Below, piece by piece: positions 29,739 through 41,574 of a stretch of 64,000 nt of DNA. The DNA is from Candidatus Planktophila sp. (GTDB lineage Bacteria > Actinomycetota > Actinomycetes > Nanopelagicales > Nanopelagicaceae): positions 1 through 64,000 of the forward strand of contig JAFMBT010000003.1 of NCBI GenBank assembly GCA_017858325.1, given 5' to 3'. Under the pieces are notes generated by a model. The model worked only from the letters and a program-made list of their open reading frames with translations, was not told the DNA's origin and did not search any database. Position numbers and translations under genes: made by a program. The first letter of the stretch is position 1. Each line of letters opens with the position of its first letter.

Positions 29739-30031
29739 TTTTCGACCTCTTTCTTGCCCTTAAACATTTCGAGCATGCGGTCTGTGACGACGAATCCACC
29801 GATCATGTTAATTGTGGCCAGGATTATCGCGGCAACTGAAAGAGATAGCTCAAGAGTTGTTGTGGCATGCGAGCAGACAATTATCGCTCCGACGAGAATA
29901 ACGCCGTGAATTGCATTAGCACCTGACATCAACGGGGTATGTAGCGTTGATGAAACTTTTGATACAACTTCAAAGCCAACGAAGATTGAAAGTGTGAAGA
30001 TCGAAATTACCGCAATGGCTGTGAGCTCCAT
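29735..30031 (-). CDS. pntAB: NAD(P) transhydrogenase alpha subunit, membrane part
   Basis: Small TM subunit between pntA soluble part and pntB; start at MELTAIAV. Confidence 0.85.
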   Translation of the reverse strand: MELTAIAVISIFTLSIFVGFEVVSKVSSTLHTPLMSGANAIHGVILVGAIIVCSHATTTLELSLSVAAIILATINMIGGFVVTDRMLEMFKGKKEVEK

Positions 30032-30032
30032 C

Positions 30033-31157
30033 TTACTTACCTGCCTTTCGGTCAAGACCGGCGTGTGTGACTGCAGATCCTTCGATAATCTCATCATCGA
30101 AGTTGATATCAAATGCCAGCGCACTTCCTTCAACAGAAGGCTTAGTGAGGAGCGTTAAAAGATTGACCACGTTGCGTGAATAAAGGCTGGATGCGTGAAA
30201 CGAGAGTTGGCTAGGAACATCTTTACCGCCCCAAATGCGAACACCCTTGGCAGTTGTCACAATCTCACCAGGCTTTGACCCTTCGGCATTTCCGCCAGTT
30301 TCAGCAGCAAGATCAATGATGACAGTTCCTTCTTCCATCGAATCAATCATCGCAGCTGTCATTAAGCGAGGTGCGGTACGACCAGGAACAGCCGCCGTTG
30401 TAATGACTACGTGTGACTTCGCAATGTATGGTGTTAAGAGTTCGCGTTGTTTAGCCGCGCGCTCCTCTGTCATTTCGCGCGCGTATCCGCCGGCACCCTC
30501 AAGAGATTCAAGTTCTAATTCAATAAAAGTCGCACCCATTGATTTAACCTCATCGGCGGATGACGGACGAACATCGTAGGCACTTACGACAGCTCCTAAT
30601 CTGCGGGCAGTTGCAATCGCTTGCAACCCTGCAACACCTGCGCCGAGCACAAGCACCTGAGCAGGCGTAACAGTTCCAGCTGCCGTCATGAGCATTGGAA
30701 AAAATCGTGGTGAGAGTTCAGCGCCAACAAGTGCGGCGCGATATCCGGCACATAAGGCTTGTGAAGTCAGTGCATCCATAGATTGCGCACGAGAAATTCG
30801 CGGAACAAGTTCTAGCGAGAATGCAGTAACTCCTGCCTTCACAGCCGCTTCAACACTTTCACGCTGATTAACAATAGAAAGGAAAGAGATAGTGATCGCA
30901 CCCTTTTTTAGCGTTGCAATCTGGGCAGGGGTCAGAGCTGTCACTGAGAGAACCACATCTGCACTCTTAAGAACATCTCCCGAGATAATCTGCGCACCTG
31001 CTGCGCGATATGCATCATCGTTTGCTTGTGCGCCAAGACCTGCGCCAGATTCAATCGCGACATCTAGACCTAGGCGAGTTAACTTATTTATGATGTCTGG
31101 AACTAGGGCTACTCGTAATTCGCCATCGCGAATCTCTTTTGGGACGGCTACTAACAT
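30033..31157 (-). CDS. pntAA: NAD(P) transhydrogenase alpha subunit, soluble part
   Basis: AlaDH/PNT domain: VLGAGVAGLQAIATARRLGAVV. Confidence 0.93.
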   Translation of the reverse strand: MLVAVPKEIRDGELRVALVPDIINKLTRLGLDVAIESGAGLGAQANDDAYRAAGAQIISGDVLKSADVVLSVTALTPAQIATLKKGAITISFLSIVNQRESVEAAVKAGVTAFSLELVPRISRAQSMDALTSQALCAGYRAALVGAELSPRFFPMLMTAAGTVTPAQVLVLGAGVAGLQAIATARRLGAVVSAYDVRPSSADEVKSMGATFIELELESLEGAGGYAREMTEERAAKQRELLTPYIAKSHVVITTAAVPGRTAPRLMTAAMIDSMEEGTVIIDLAAETGGNAEGSKPGEIVTTAKGVRIWGGKDVPSQLSFHASSLYSRNVVNLLTLLTKPSVEGSALAFDINFDDEIIEGSAVTHAGLDRKAGK

Positions 31158-31171
31158 GGGGTAAAGAGTAC

Positions 31172-32110
31172 TTAGTTACCCTTAAGTTCTCCACGCGAAG
31201 CGTGATAAAGAATCGCCTGAATTGTTGTTCTACGGTGAAAAGCTTGGCGCCAGATGACCGAACGTGGCCCATCGATCACATCTGCTGCAACTTCTTCACC
31301 CCTATGCGCTGGCAGGCAGTGCATAAAGATCGAATCTTTGGCTGTAAGACCCATGAGGAGGCTATTGATCGCATAAGGTGAAAGCGCTGCGATCTTCGCG
31401 GCGCGTTCTGCTTCGGGATCACCCATAGACATCCAGACATCTGTGTAGAGAACACTCGCTCCGCGGGATGCAACTTCCGGATCATGCACAACTTCTACTG
31501 TGCCACCTGTCTTTGCTGCAATTGATTGTGCCTGTGCAATTACTTTCGAATCAGGTGACCATGAACCTTCCGGAGTTGCTGCAACAACATGTGCTCCCAT
31601 AATTGCACCCATAATCAACCATGCATGAGACATGTTGTTTCCATCACCTAGATAAACAAATTTCCTACCTGTGATATCGCTACCAAAGTTCTCGCGAATC
31701 GTTAACCAGTCGGCGAGTAACTGCGTCGGATGATCATCATCGGTTAGCGCGTTGATCACAGGAATTGATGCATGGGCCCCTAGCTCGTCGACATCAGATT
31801 GAGCAAAAGTCCTAACAATCATCGCTTCGCAGTAACCGCTAATAATTCTTGCGGTATCGGCAATTGTTTCTCCTCGCCCTAATTGGAGATCATCGCCGCG
31901 TAAAAATATCGGTGTTCCACCCAGATGGGCCACAGCAGTTTCTGAAGCCAAGCGTGTGCGAGTGGAGGGTTTGGTCATGTAGATCGCAACACTTTTATTT
32001 GCGAGGGCATCATGGGATCTCAGCGGATTAGAAGCAAATTCTGTTGCTGTTGCCAGAAGCATCTCAATATCATCGCGCGATAAATCTTGCGTGCGTAGTA
32101 AGTCCTTCAT
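31172..32110 (-). CDS. argF: Ornithine carbamoyltransferase
   Basis: KPSTRTRLASETA, DDDHPTQLLADW, MHCLPAHRGEEV. Confidence 0.95.
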   Translation of the reverse strand: MKDLLRTQDLSRDDIEMLLATATEFASNPLRSHDALANKSVAIYMTKPSTRTRLASETAVAHLGGTPIFLRGDDLQLGRGETIADTARIISGYCEAMIVRTFAQSDVDELGAHASIPVINALTDDDHPTQLLADWLTIRENFGSDITGRKFVYLGDGNNMSHAWLIMGAIMGAHVVAATPEGSWSPDSKVIAQAQSIAAKTGGTVEVVHDPEVASRGASVLYTDVWMSMGDPEAERAAKIAALSPYAINSLLMGLTAKDSIFMHCLPAHRGEEVAADVIDGPRSVIWRQAFHRRTTIQAILYHASRGELKGN

Positions 32111-32146
32111 CGAGAAATTGTATCGGCAACTAGTATCCTTGGGTAC

Positions 32147-32422
32147 ATGGGTTTATTTTCGCGCAGCGATCGAGGAATATCTCTTGAAGGCGATACCGAC
32201 CTTCTGACGCGTCCAGAACTCGAAGATGACGAGGGTGGTCATGATCGGTACGCGCATTACATCAAGAAAGAAAAAGTTGTTGAATCTGCAATGACAGGCA
32301 AAGCCGTGCGGGCTCTCTGCGGTAAGAAATGGGTTCCTTCGCGCGACCCGGAGAAATATCCGATCTGCCCCACGTGTAAAGAAATTTTCGATTCCCTTCC
32401 CCACAAAAAAGAATCGGAATGA
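32147..32422 (+). CDS. DUF3039-like protein with Cys-rich motif
   Basis: RALCGKKWVPSRDPEKYPICPTC. Confidence 0.75.
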   Translation: MGLFSRSDRGISLEGDTDLLTRPELEDDEGGHDRYAHYIKKEKVVESAMTGKAVRALCGKKWVPSRDPEKYPICPTCKEIFDSLPHKKESE

Positions 32423-34173
32423 AGCACAGATACTCGCTGAGAATATTTCTAGCGATACTCCTTCTTGTGATACCGCTTGCTCAGGCAGAGATAGCACGCG
32501 CTGATAATCCGCCGAGAAAAATTCTTACCGGGTGGCTTCCATATTATTCAATGAAAACATATCTACCCGCAGTTCTTGCAAATGCAGATTTAATTAGAGA
32601 GATTATGCCTTTCTGGTACACACTCAGATATGACAGTAAAACAAAGAGACCAGTCGTAGTTGATGTGTATACAACAGCTAATCCAAGTGTTCCTATTGCA
32701 ACTCCGCTTGCAGCGCTACGAAATGCCGGAATGACAATAATTCCAACAATCACAGACGGAACCTCTGAGATGGTATTGGCAAATTTAATTTCAAAACCTG
32801 TAACTCGAAAACAAGTAGTCGATGCAATCATGACAATGGTCGCATCACAAAATTATGATGGGGTTGATCTTGATTTCGAAGGATTTGCATTTATCGACTC
32901 GCCATCAACCTGGAAGGCGACGGCACCTAATTGGGTTCTTTTCATCAAAGAGTTGAGCGTAGCTCTTCGAGCACAGAATAAACTTTTATCTGTTACTACT
33001 CCCTATGTTTTTAACCCTGCGGAGAAGCAGAAAGGTTATTTTGTTTATGCCTGGGCAGATGTAGCACCGTTCATAGATCGCTTGCGCATTATGACCTATG
33101 ACTATTCAACATCACGCCCAGGCCCGATTGGTCCAATTGAATGGGTAGAGAAAACAGTGAAGTATGCAATTTCAATTATGCCGGCATCAAAGGTCTATCT
33201 GGGACTTCCTGGATATGGAAAAGATTGGGTAACAAAGGTCGAGGGAATATGTCCGGCAAATCTATCCAAAGTAATCACACCAAAAGCTAAGGCTGGAACT
33301 TTCCTTATGCGCGATGCGGCAAATATTGCTGCAATATATGGTGCGGTGCCTATCTACAACGAGAAATTTGCCGAAGTCACGTTTTCTTATAAACGCGAGT
33401 ACACAGGTCAGACAAGTAGTGGACTTTCAACAACATGTACTGCAAGTCGAACTGCCTGGCACCAGAATGCCCAGAGTTTTTCAGAACGCGCCAAATTAAT
33501 TGCTAAATATCAGCTTGGTGGTGCTGCGCAATGGGTGATTGGCCAGGAAGAGCCTTTGGCGATGGTTGCTATTCGAGAAGTAGCAACAGGGATTGCACCT
33601 GCTCAACTTGAATCAACTCTCTCAGCGTCGAAAACAGAAGTCTCCTATGGAAATCCAGTCACTCTTTCAGGTCAAATAACACTCAAAGATAAAACCCCTG
33701 TAGCGTCCTTAGCATTTACGGTAGAGGGAACTTATCCTGATGGAACAGTGCGCACCTTAACGACGGGTGTTACTGCAGCTGATGGAACGTATGCGCTTCC
33801 GATGTTGATCGGTAAATCTGTCTCTCTACAAGTGTTAACAGAACCATCATGGGAACGCGCCGCATCTGCAACTCAGCCAATAGCAATTACAGTGATGAGA
33901 AATCTCATTATTGATTCACCTACATCTGTTAAAGCGGGATCGCCATTAACAATATCTGGAGTCATACTTCCGCGCCTAGCCGATGCTAGCGTTACCCTCA
34001 CATTGGCCTCCGGCAAAGTAATTGGCGCACCAGTTCTAACAGATTTACAAGGCAGTTTCACATTGACCATTCCTGCCCAAGCCCGTGGAATAAGCACGTA
34101 TCAGATTGCCGTTGCTGCAGATACTCAGTGGCCTCTACTGAAAAGTGAAACTTTCTCTATTATTGTCAGGTGA
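32419..34173 (+). CDS. Secreted GH18-family glycoside hydrolase with Ig-like C-terminal repeats
   Basis: Signal peptide; active-site [10 protein letters not shown]; starts ATGA-overlapping. Confidence 0.85.
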   Translation: MKHRYSLRIFLAILLLVIPLAQAEIARADNPPRKILTGWLPYYSMKTYLPAVLANADLIREIMPFWYTLRYDSKTKRPVVVDVYTTANPSVPIATPLAALRNAGMTIIPTITDGTSEMVLANLISKPVTRKQVVDAIMTMVASQNYDGVDLDFEGFAFIDSPSTWKATAPNWVLFIKELSVALRAQNKLLSVTTPYVFNPAEKQKGYFVYAWADVAPFIDRLRIMTYDYSTSRPGPIGPIEWVEKTVKYAISIMPASKVYLGLPGYGKDWVTKVEGICPANLSKVITPKAKAGTFLMRDAANIAAIYGAVPIYNEKFAEVTFSYKREYTGQTSSGLSTTCTASRTAWHQNAQSFSERAKLIAKYQLGGAAQWVIGQEEPLAMVAIREVATGIAPAQLESTLSASKTEVSYGNPVTLSGQITLKDKTPVASLAFTVEGTYPDGTVRTLTTGVTAADGTYALPMLIGKSVSLQVLTEPSWERAASATQPIAITVMRNLIIDSPTSVKAGSPLTISGVILPRLADASVTLTLASGKVIGAPVLTDLQGSFTLTIPAQARGISTYQIAVAADTQWPLLKSETFSIIVR

Positions 34174-34469
34174 TGGTAAGAACCGCGACTAATATCGAAG
34201 AAGAGATTGCCGCAATCTTCGCTGGTAACACTCCGTGGGTGACGATCGTTTGGGATGATCCTGTAAACCTCATGACCTATGTGACATATGTGTTAATGGA
34301 GTTATTCGGTTACTCACGTGAAAAAGCTCACGAGCTCATGATGAAAGTCCACACAGAAGGTAAAGCTGTGGTTTCCACAGGGACACGGGAAGAGATGGAA
34401 CATGATGTTGCGATGCTCCACGAATACGGACTGTGGGCAACTTTGCAACGAGGTGATGAAGGGCTATGA
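34170..34469 (+). CDS. clpS: ATP-dependent Clp protease adaptor
   Basis: [27 protein letters not shown]. Confidence 0.95.
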   Translation: MMVRTATNIEEEIAAIFAGNTPWVTIVWDDPVNLMTYVTYVLMELFGYSREKAHELMMKVHTEGKAVVSTGTREEMEHDVAMLHEYGLWATLQRGDEGL

Positions 34470-35020
34470 ATTCGGAGAAGGGCTTTAAACGACATGGCTC
34501 GCATTCATACGTTGCGCAATTTGATGAGAGCGAACGCGAAGTTTTACTTAATCTCATCGAGCAACTTATTGAATTGTTATCAGAGCGGGTAGATCATGGT
34601 CACGAAGACCCACTTGCCGCATTGGTTGGAATTACTTCCCATGATTCTTTACCCGAGGATGAAGTTCTGCGACGGTTGCTACCTAATGCATATGCCGATG
34701 AAGCTCAGTCAAGTGAATTTAGGCGCTATACCGAATCAACTCTTCGTGGAAAGAAGCAGGCGCATGCAATGTCTCTGCGTATGCATATAAAGAGTAGTGA
34801 CGATGGAATTGTTGATCTCGATCACGAGAATGCAAATGCCTGGCTTGGTGCACTCAATGACATTCGCCTGGCACTCGGTGTAAGATTAAAAGTAGATCAG
34901 AGTTCACCAGAACATTTAGAGTTACTATCACCAGATGATCCAATGCGCGGTGTTTATGCCGTCTACAGATGGCTAGGGTGGCTACAAGAATCTTTACTTG
35001 ATGCGCTGATGGATGAGTAA
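34466..35020 (+). CDS. DUF2017 family protein
   Basis: Actinobacterial clpS neighbour; ATGA overlap. Confidence 0.75.
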   Translation: MNSEKGFKRHGSHSYVAQFDESEREVLLNLIEQLIELLSERVDHGHEDPLAALVGITSHDSLPEDEVLRRLLPNAYADEAQSSEFRRYTESTLRGKKQAHAMSLRMHIKSSDDGIVDLDHENANAWLGALNDIRLALGVRLKVDQSSPEHLELLSPDDPMRGVYAVYRWLGWLQESLLDALMDE

Positions 35021-35037
35021 GGCGGTACTATTCATCT

Positions 35038-35451
35038 GTGCTTGAGATATCACGTGAGTTTGTAGATGTGATCCTCGCTCAGTCGCGAGCGGAATATCCC
35101 GATGAATGTTGTGGTGTGATTCTTGGCGCCGCAGGGTCAGGTAAAGCAACGCGCTTAAAGCCGATGATCAATGCTGCACATAGCCCAACTTTTTATGAAT
35201 TCGAGTCAAAAGATCTATTGGCTCTCTACCGCGAGATCGATGACAATAATGAAGAGATCGTCGTGATTTACCACTCGCATACAGAGACTGAGGCGCGCCC
35301 TTCGCGGACCGATATCGCCTATGCCTCAGAGCCAGAGGCCCACTATGTCCTTGTCTCTACACGCGAGGAGATTGCACCTGCCACTGAATTTCGCTCATTT
35401 CGCATTATTGAGGGTGTTGTGAGCGAAGAAGATGTTTCGATTACCGAATAG
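35038..35451 (+). CDS. mec: JAMM/M67 metallopeptidase (CysO-cysteine peptidase)
   Basis: HSHTETEARPSRTDI (HxHx8-9SxxD), followed by cysO-cysM; GTG start. Confidence 0.9.
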   Translation: MLEISREFVDVILAQSRAEYPDECCGVILGAAGSGKATRLKPMINAAHSPTFYEFESKDLLALYREIDDNNEEIVVIYHSHTETEARPSRTDIAYASEPEAHYVLVSTREEIAPATEFRSFRIIEGVVSEEDVSITE

Positions 35452-35476
35452 CGGATTTCTTCGTCATAATTAACCC

Positions 35477-35749
35477 ATGACTATTGATGTTCGAATCCCA
35501 ACAATTCTCCGCCCCTACACCAAGGATCAGAAGAGTGTTCAAGCAACTGGTTCTAATTTGGGTGCTCTAATTGCAGATCTCGATCTCACATATGCAGGTA
35601 TTGGCGAGCGACTTCTTGAAGATGGCGCACTTCGACGTTTTATCAATGTCTATATCAATGATGAAGATGTGCGTTTTCTTGGTGGGCTCGATTCTCAACT
35701 CAAAGATGGGGATTCTGTAACTATTTTGCCTGCAGTTGCTGGCGGTTAA
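35477..35749 (+). CDS. cysO: Ubiquitin-like sulfur carrier protein
   Basis: MoaD/ThiS fold ending in ILPAVAGG. Confidence 0.92.
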   Translation: MTIDVRIPTILRPYTKDQKSVQATGSNLGALIADLDLTYAGIGERLLEDGALRRFINVYINDEDVRFLGGLDSQLKDGDSVTILPAVAGG

Positions 35750-35753
35750 GTAA

Positions 35754-37498
<1,745 letters not shown>

Positions 37499-37527
37499 AT
37501 TCACCACCTTCTACGAATGAGGAAAAA

Positions 37528-38253
37528 ATGACACGGATAGATGGACGTACCAACAATGATTTACGCGAGATCAAAATTACTCGCGGTTGGTTAGAACATG
37601 CTGAGGGGTCTGTGCTTGTTGAATTTGGCAAGACTCGAGTTCTCTGTGTTGCATCTTTTACCCCAGGAGTTCCACGATGGCTTAAGGATTCTGGAAAAGG
37701 CTGGGTCACATCTGAATATTCCATGCTTCCTCGCGCAACCCATACACGCTCGGATCGTGAATCGGTTAAGGGAAAACTTGGTGGACGTACACAAGAGATT
37801 TCACGGCTGATTGGTCGTTCTCTCAGAGGAATTATTGATGTCTCGCAGTTAGGTGAAAATACAATTGTCATTGACTGCGATGTTCTACAAGCCGATGGTG
37901 GAACACGTACAGCTGCAATCACTGGTGCTTACGTTGCTCTTGCTGACGCTATTGCATGGGCGCAAGCACAAGGCCACATCAAGGCAACGGCAAAACCACT
38001 TGCTGATTCAGTGGCTGCGGTAAGTGTTGGGATTATTGATGGCGTTCCGATGCTCGATCTCTGTTACGAAGAAGATGTGCGAGCAGAAACGGATATGAAT
38101 GTTGTCTGTAGCGGTGATGGCAGATTCATTGAAGTACAAGGAACTGCAGAGGGTGCACCCTTTGATCGCACGCTTCTGGATTCATTACTTGATCTCGCTC
38201 TTGCCGGTTGTGCTGATCTCACTCGACTTCAAAGCCAAGCCCTAGCGAAGTAA
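37528..38253 (+). CDS. rph: Ribonuclease PH
   Basis: [35 protein letters not shown]. Confidence 0.96.
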   Translation: MTRIDGRTNNDLREIKITRGWLEHAEGSVLVEFGKTRVLCVASFTPGVPRWLKDSGKGWVTSEYSMLPRATHTRSDRESVKGKLGGRTQEISRLIGRSLRGIIDVSQLGENTIVIDCDVLQADGGTRTAAITGAYVALADAIAWAQAQGHIKATAKPLADSVAAVSVGIIDGVPMLDLCYEEDVRAETDMNVVCSGDGRFIEVQGTAEGAPFDRTLLDSLLDLALAGCADLTRLQSQALAK

Positions 38254-38262
38254 TTGTGATCT

Positions 38263-38877
38263 GTGAAGCGACTTCTACTTGCAACTCGAAATAAGGGCAA
38301 GATTGAAGAGTTTCATCGCATTCTCGAAGCAATAGCACCAGGAGAAATTGATCTCGTTGGCCTTGACCAATTTCCAGATACCCATGATGTGGAAGAGACG
38401 GGAAAGACCTTCGAAGAGAATGCACTCTTAAAGGCGAGCCAGATGTGTAAAGCAACAGGGTTGCCAGCTATTGCAGATGACAGCGGACTCTGCGTAGATG
38501 CACTTGGGGGAGATCCGGGGATATTTTCTGCACGGTGGGCAGGCCAGCATGGAGATGATGAGGCAAATCTGCAGAAAGTTCTTGCGCAGGTAAAAAATGT
38601 GAAAGGTAGTGACAGGTCTGCATATTTCATCTGCGTTGCAGCGATAGTTCTCCCGGACGGAACTAGCCATTGCGAGGAGGGTCGCTTCTACGGCACGCTG
38701 TTAGATCACCCAGTGGGTGAGAATGGTTTTGGCTACGATCCCATCTTCCAGCCTGAAGGTTTACTTATTTCCAGTGCACAGATGCTTGCGGCGGAGAAAG
38801 ATGCAATTAGCCATCGCGGTAAAGCTCTTAGGGCAATTGCACCGCATGTAAGAAAAATGGTCGCAGGGCTAGGCTAA
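38263..38877 (+). CDS. rdgB: XTP/dITP pyrophosphatase
   Basis: LATRNKGKIEEF, ADDSGLCVDALGGDPGIFSARWAG; GTG start. Confidence 0.95.
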   Translation: MKRLLLATRNKGKIEEFHRILEAIAPGEIDLVGLDQFPDTHDVEETGKTFEENALLKASQMCKATGLPAIADDSGLCVDALGGDPGIFSARWAGQHGDDEANLQKVLAQVKNVKGSDRSAYFICVAAIVLPDGTSHCEEGRFYGTLLDHPVGENGFGYDPIFQPEGLLISSAQMLAAEKDAISHRGKALRAIAPHVRKMVAGLG

Positions 38878-38906
38878 ACTAGGGCTACCCAAAGCAAGGA
38901 GTGATT

Positions 38907-39770
38907 GTGGCCGTTAAGAAGAAACCTGCTGTCAAGAAGACAGCTGCAAAGAAGAAACCTGCTGTCAAGAAGACGGCCGCTAAGAAGAGCACAGCGAAAA
39001 AGTCTGTTGCCAAAAAATCTGTGGTTAAGAAAAGTGCAGTAAAGAAGAGAGCGAAGAAGGCCGCCAAGAAATCTTCTGTAAAGAAGCGTGCCGTTAAGAA
39101 ATCCGCCGTCAAGAAGCGTGCAACGTCAGCATCATCGATTGTTATTCCAGCAGTTCCATCATCAGTGGGAGCTGGACGCGTAGATGTGAGCACGACTCCA
39201 AAGCCAGCCTCACGCAGCGCTGCGACACCCGCTGCACAGACAAGTGCGCCAAAGGAGGCTCCAAAACAAGGAGCATCAGGCAAGGTACTTATCGCAATCA
39301 TTGTCGCCATTATTTTGCTCGCAGTACTTGTGATTACTCGCCCAGATAGTGAAAGTGATGATGCAGCACCTGCTCCGACACCTGCAGTATCTGCCACCGC
39401 AAGCGAGGAACCAACAGTTGAACCAACAGTTGAACCAACAGTTGAACCAACAGAGGAAGTAACCTCAGCCCCTGTTACCGATATTGAAGGAGCACAGGCA
39501 ATTGGTAATTGGAAAGATTCTGCCAAGAGTGTCATGACAATTTCTTGGAAAGCTCCTACAGCATCTGCAGGGTTGACCGGCTACAAAGTTGAAATTCGTG
39601 TTAATCGTGGTGAGTGGGTAGTAAAGTCTGAAGTTCCTTCAGATCAACGCTCTATCGATTTCTCCAAGACTGATTCAAGTGGAGAGACTTCATTCCGCGT
39701 TTCATCTGTCTACGCGGATGGACAAGAAGCAGTTGGAAATTCCTTTGGGTTTAGTGGTGTATTCGAATAA
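38907..39770 (+). CDS. Membrane protein with histone-H1-like lysine-rich N-terminus, one TM, PTVE repeat, FN3-like C-terminus
   Basis: AVKKKPAVKKTAAKK... tail; VLIAIIVAIILLAVLVI TM; EPTVEPTVEPTVE; WKAPTASAGLTGYKVEIRVN..; GTG 38907 has AAGGAG at correct distance. Confidence 0.65.
   Translation: MAVKKKPAVKKTAAKKKPAVKKTAAKKSTAKKSVAKKSVVKKSAVKKRAKKAAKKSSVKKRAVKKSAVKKRATSASSIVIPAVPSSVGAGRVDVSTTPKPASRSAATPAAQTSAPKEAPKQGASGKVLIAIIVAIILLAVLVITRPDSESDDAAPAPTPAVSATASEEPTVEPTVEPTVEPTEEVTSAPVTDIEGAQAIGNWKDSAKSVMTISWKAPTASAGLTGYKVEIRVNRGEWVVKSEVPSDQRSIDFSKTDSSGETSFRVSSVYADGQEAVGNSFGFSGVFE
39411..39446 (+). repeat. 12-bp tandem repeat (CCAACAGTTGAA x3, plus partial fourth)
   Basis: Units at 39411, 39423 and 39435. 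Confidence 0.93.
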
Positions 39771-39788
39771 ATCGAAGTAGTTAAGAAG

Positions 39789-39816
39789 CCCGCATCAGAG
39801 ATGGTGCGGGTTTTTT
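39789..39816 (+). terminator. Rho-independent terminator
   Basis: CCCGCA-N10-TGCGGG followed by TTTTTT. Confidence 0.85.
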
Positions 39817-41569
39817 ATTTAAGCGCTTCATCAATTGCCATGACATAAGCAGTGACACCAGTGGGAACTAAGTGGACACCATCGGGGGCGAAATACTCTG
39901 GACGATCTTTTGAAATCTCATTCCAATCAACAACTCTCACATTCGAAAATTCTCGAGCTACCTCTCCAATGATCTGATTGTTCGCATCTCTATAGGGCCT
40001 AGGCACAGCAGTATTTACAACAACGATACGGGGGCTATCTTGCGCGAGAGCAAAAATCGCTCGGACCGTCTCTGGCTGAAGAAGATCATTATTTCCAAGG
40101 TCCATAACAACTGTTGCACCCGATGCTTTCTCTACATCTTTCTGCATCTCTTCCAGGAGTTCCGGTGCTTGTCGCCCCACCCGAGCATTAACAACCATGA
40201 GGGGTTGAATCTCTGACAGTGCGCTACGAATACCAAGAATTACTGAATCTCCGGTTAACCAAATTGATTCGGAAGGGGTAATGACAGCAGTCTCTGACTC
40301 ATTGATTGGCACCTCCATCGTAAGAGACTCCTCGAATGCCAGCGCTACGCGATTACTCGAGATGATGGCACTAGTTGAAAGAGTTGAGAGTGATATCACG
40401 AGGATAGAAATAGATAAAATAACAAGTATTTTCTGTCGCTTGCGTACAGAGGCGGTTCGATATTTCATTCCTTTAAACCAATACTCCACTGCGCCGCTTC
40501 TAATGGGGAGTTCAACTAACTTCAAGGAGATATCTGCAAGAGCAAGGACGATAAGTATTCGAACCGCGATAAGTGCCCAATCTTGACCTTCGATATCAAC
40601 ACTGGGACGAGAGATTTGAAAAATCACCCAGTGCCACAGATAAATAGCGTACGAGCGCTCTCCGATCCATAGAAGCACTCGGTTCTGTAGTATCGGGGCA
40701 AAACGTGAAGCAGGATGAACAATTGAGGTAATGATTGCTACGCCAAAGACTGCCGCAAGTGGAAATGCAATTTTGTAAGCAGTCGGCGAACTTTCATCAA
40801 TCAGCAAGAATGAAGCGAGAATCCCAATAAGGCCAAAGACGCCAATAAAGTCAATAAAGTTCTGGGCTCGCTCACTTACCTCGCTCTTGAAGTTCTGCGG
40901 AATCCAACTGACTGCAAGTGCTGAACCAAGAAATAGGCCAACGCTATGTGTGTCTGTACCAAAGTAAATATGACTAATATCGCTAGAGGCATCAAGTTGG
41001 AGTGATACATAAAAAAGCAGAGATGCCGAAACAAGGGCAATTAAAAGCGCAGCAAGAGGAATAATTTTTTTCCCAAAGCGCTTGAGTACAAGTAAGAGAA
41101 TTACTGGCCAGATGAGATAGAACTGAGATTCAACGGCGAGTGACCACGTGTGCTGCAATAAAGGGGGCCTGCCAATTGCTTCAAAGTAATCTTGCTCTTT
41201 AGCCACGAGCCACCAATTGATAGTGCCGGTCAATGCGAATGGCACATCCGTCACAAATCGTCTTACGGAATCTTGCGCCCAAATCGTGATGTAGATACCT
41301 GTCACCACGATCATAAAAATCATCGGCGGTAGCAATCGTCTTGCGCGGGCTTTATAGAAACCTCTTAAATCTAATCCCCCGCTTCGTTCAATTGAATCAA
41401 GAAGCAAGCGCGTGATTACATATCCAGAGATAACAAAGAACAAATCAACGCCGAGAAACCCACCGGGTATCCAAGAAAAACCTAGGTGATAGAAAATTAC
41501 GGCAGCGACTGCAACGGCACGCAATCCGTCAATTGCTGGAATGTGCTGGATACCTCTAGTGGTAGCCAT
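39815..41569 (-). CDS. Acyltransferase-3 family with C-terminal SGNH domain (OafA/YrhL-like)
   Basis: IPAIDGLRAVAVAAVIFYHLG, FFVISGYVITRLL, TGDSVILGIRS, PDGVHLVPTG. Confidence 0.9.
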   Translation of the reverse strand: MATTRGIQHIPAIDGLRAVAVAAVIFYHLGFSWIPGGFLGVDLFFVISGYVITRLLLDSIERSGGLDLRGFYKARARRLLPPMIFMIVVTGIYITIWAQDSVRRFVTDVPFALTGTINWWLVAKEQDYFEAIGRPPLLQHTWSLAVESQFYLIWPVILLLVLKRFGKKIIPLAALLIALVSASLLFYVSLQLDASSDISHIYFGTDTHSVGLFLGSALAVSWIPQNFKSEVSERAQNFIDFIGVFGLIGILASFLLIDESSPTAYKIAFPLAAVFGVAIITSIVHPASRFAPILQNRVLLWIGERSYAIYLWHWVIFQISRPSVDIEGQDWALIAVRILIVLALADISLKLVELPIRSGAVEYWFKGMKYRTASVRKRQKILVILSISILVISLSTLSTSAIISSNRVALAFEESLTMEVPINESETAVITPSESIWLTGDSVILGIRSALSEIQPLMVVNARVGRQAPELLEEMQKDVEKASGATVVMDLGNNDLLQPETVRAIFALAQDSPRIVVVNTAVPRPYRDANNQIIGEVAREFSNVRVVDWNEISKDRPEYFAPDGVHLVPTGVTAYVMAIDEALK

Positions 41570-41574
41570 TTCGT

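Noticed and set aside
38885-39535. 216-aa - strand ORF with FFAAVFLTAGFF hydrophobic repeats
   Set aside because: Antisense of the lysine-rich AAG/AAA coding repeat; not a real membrane protein.
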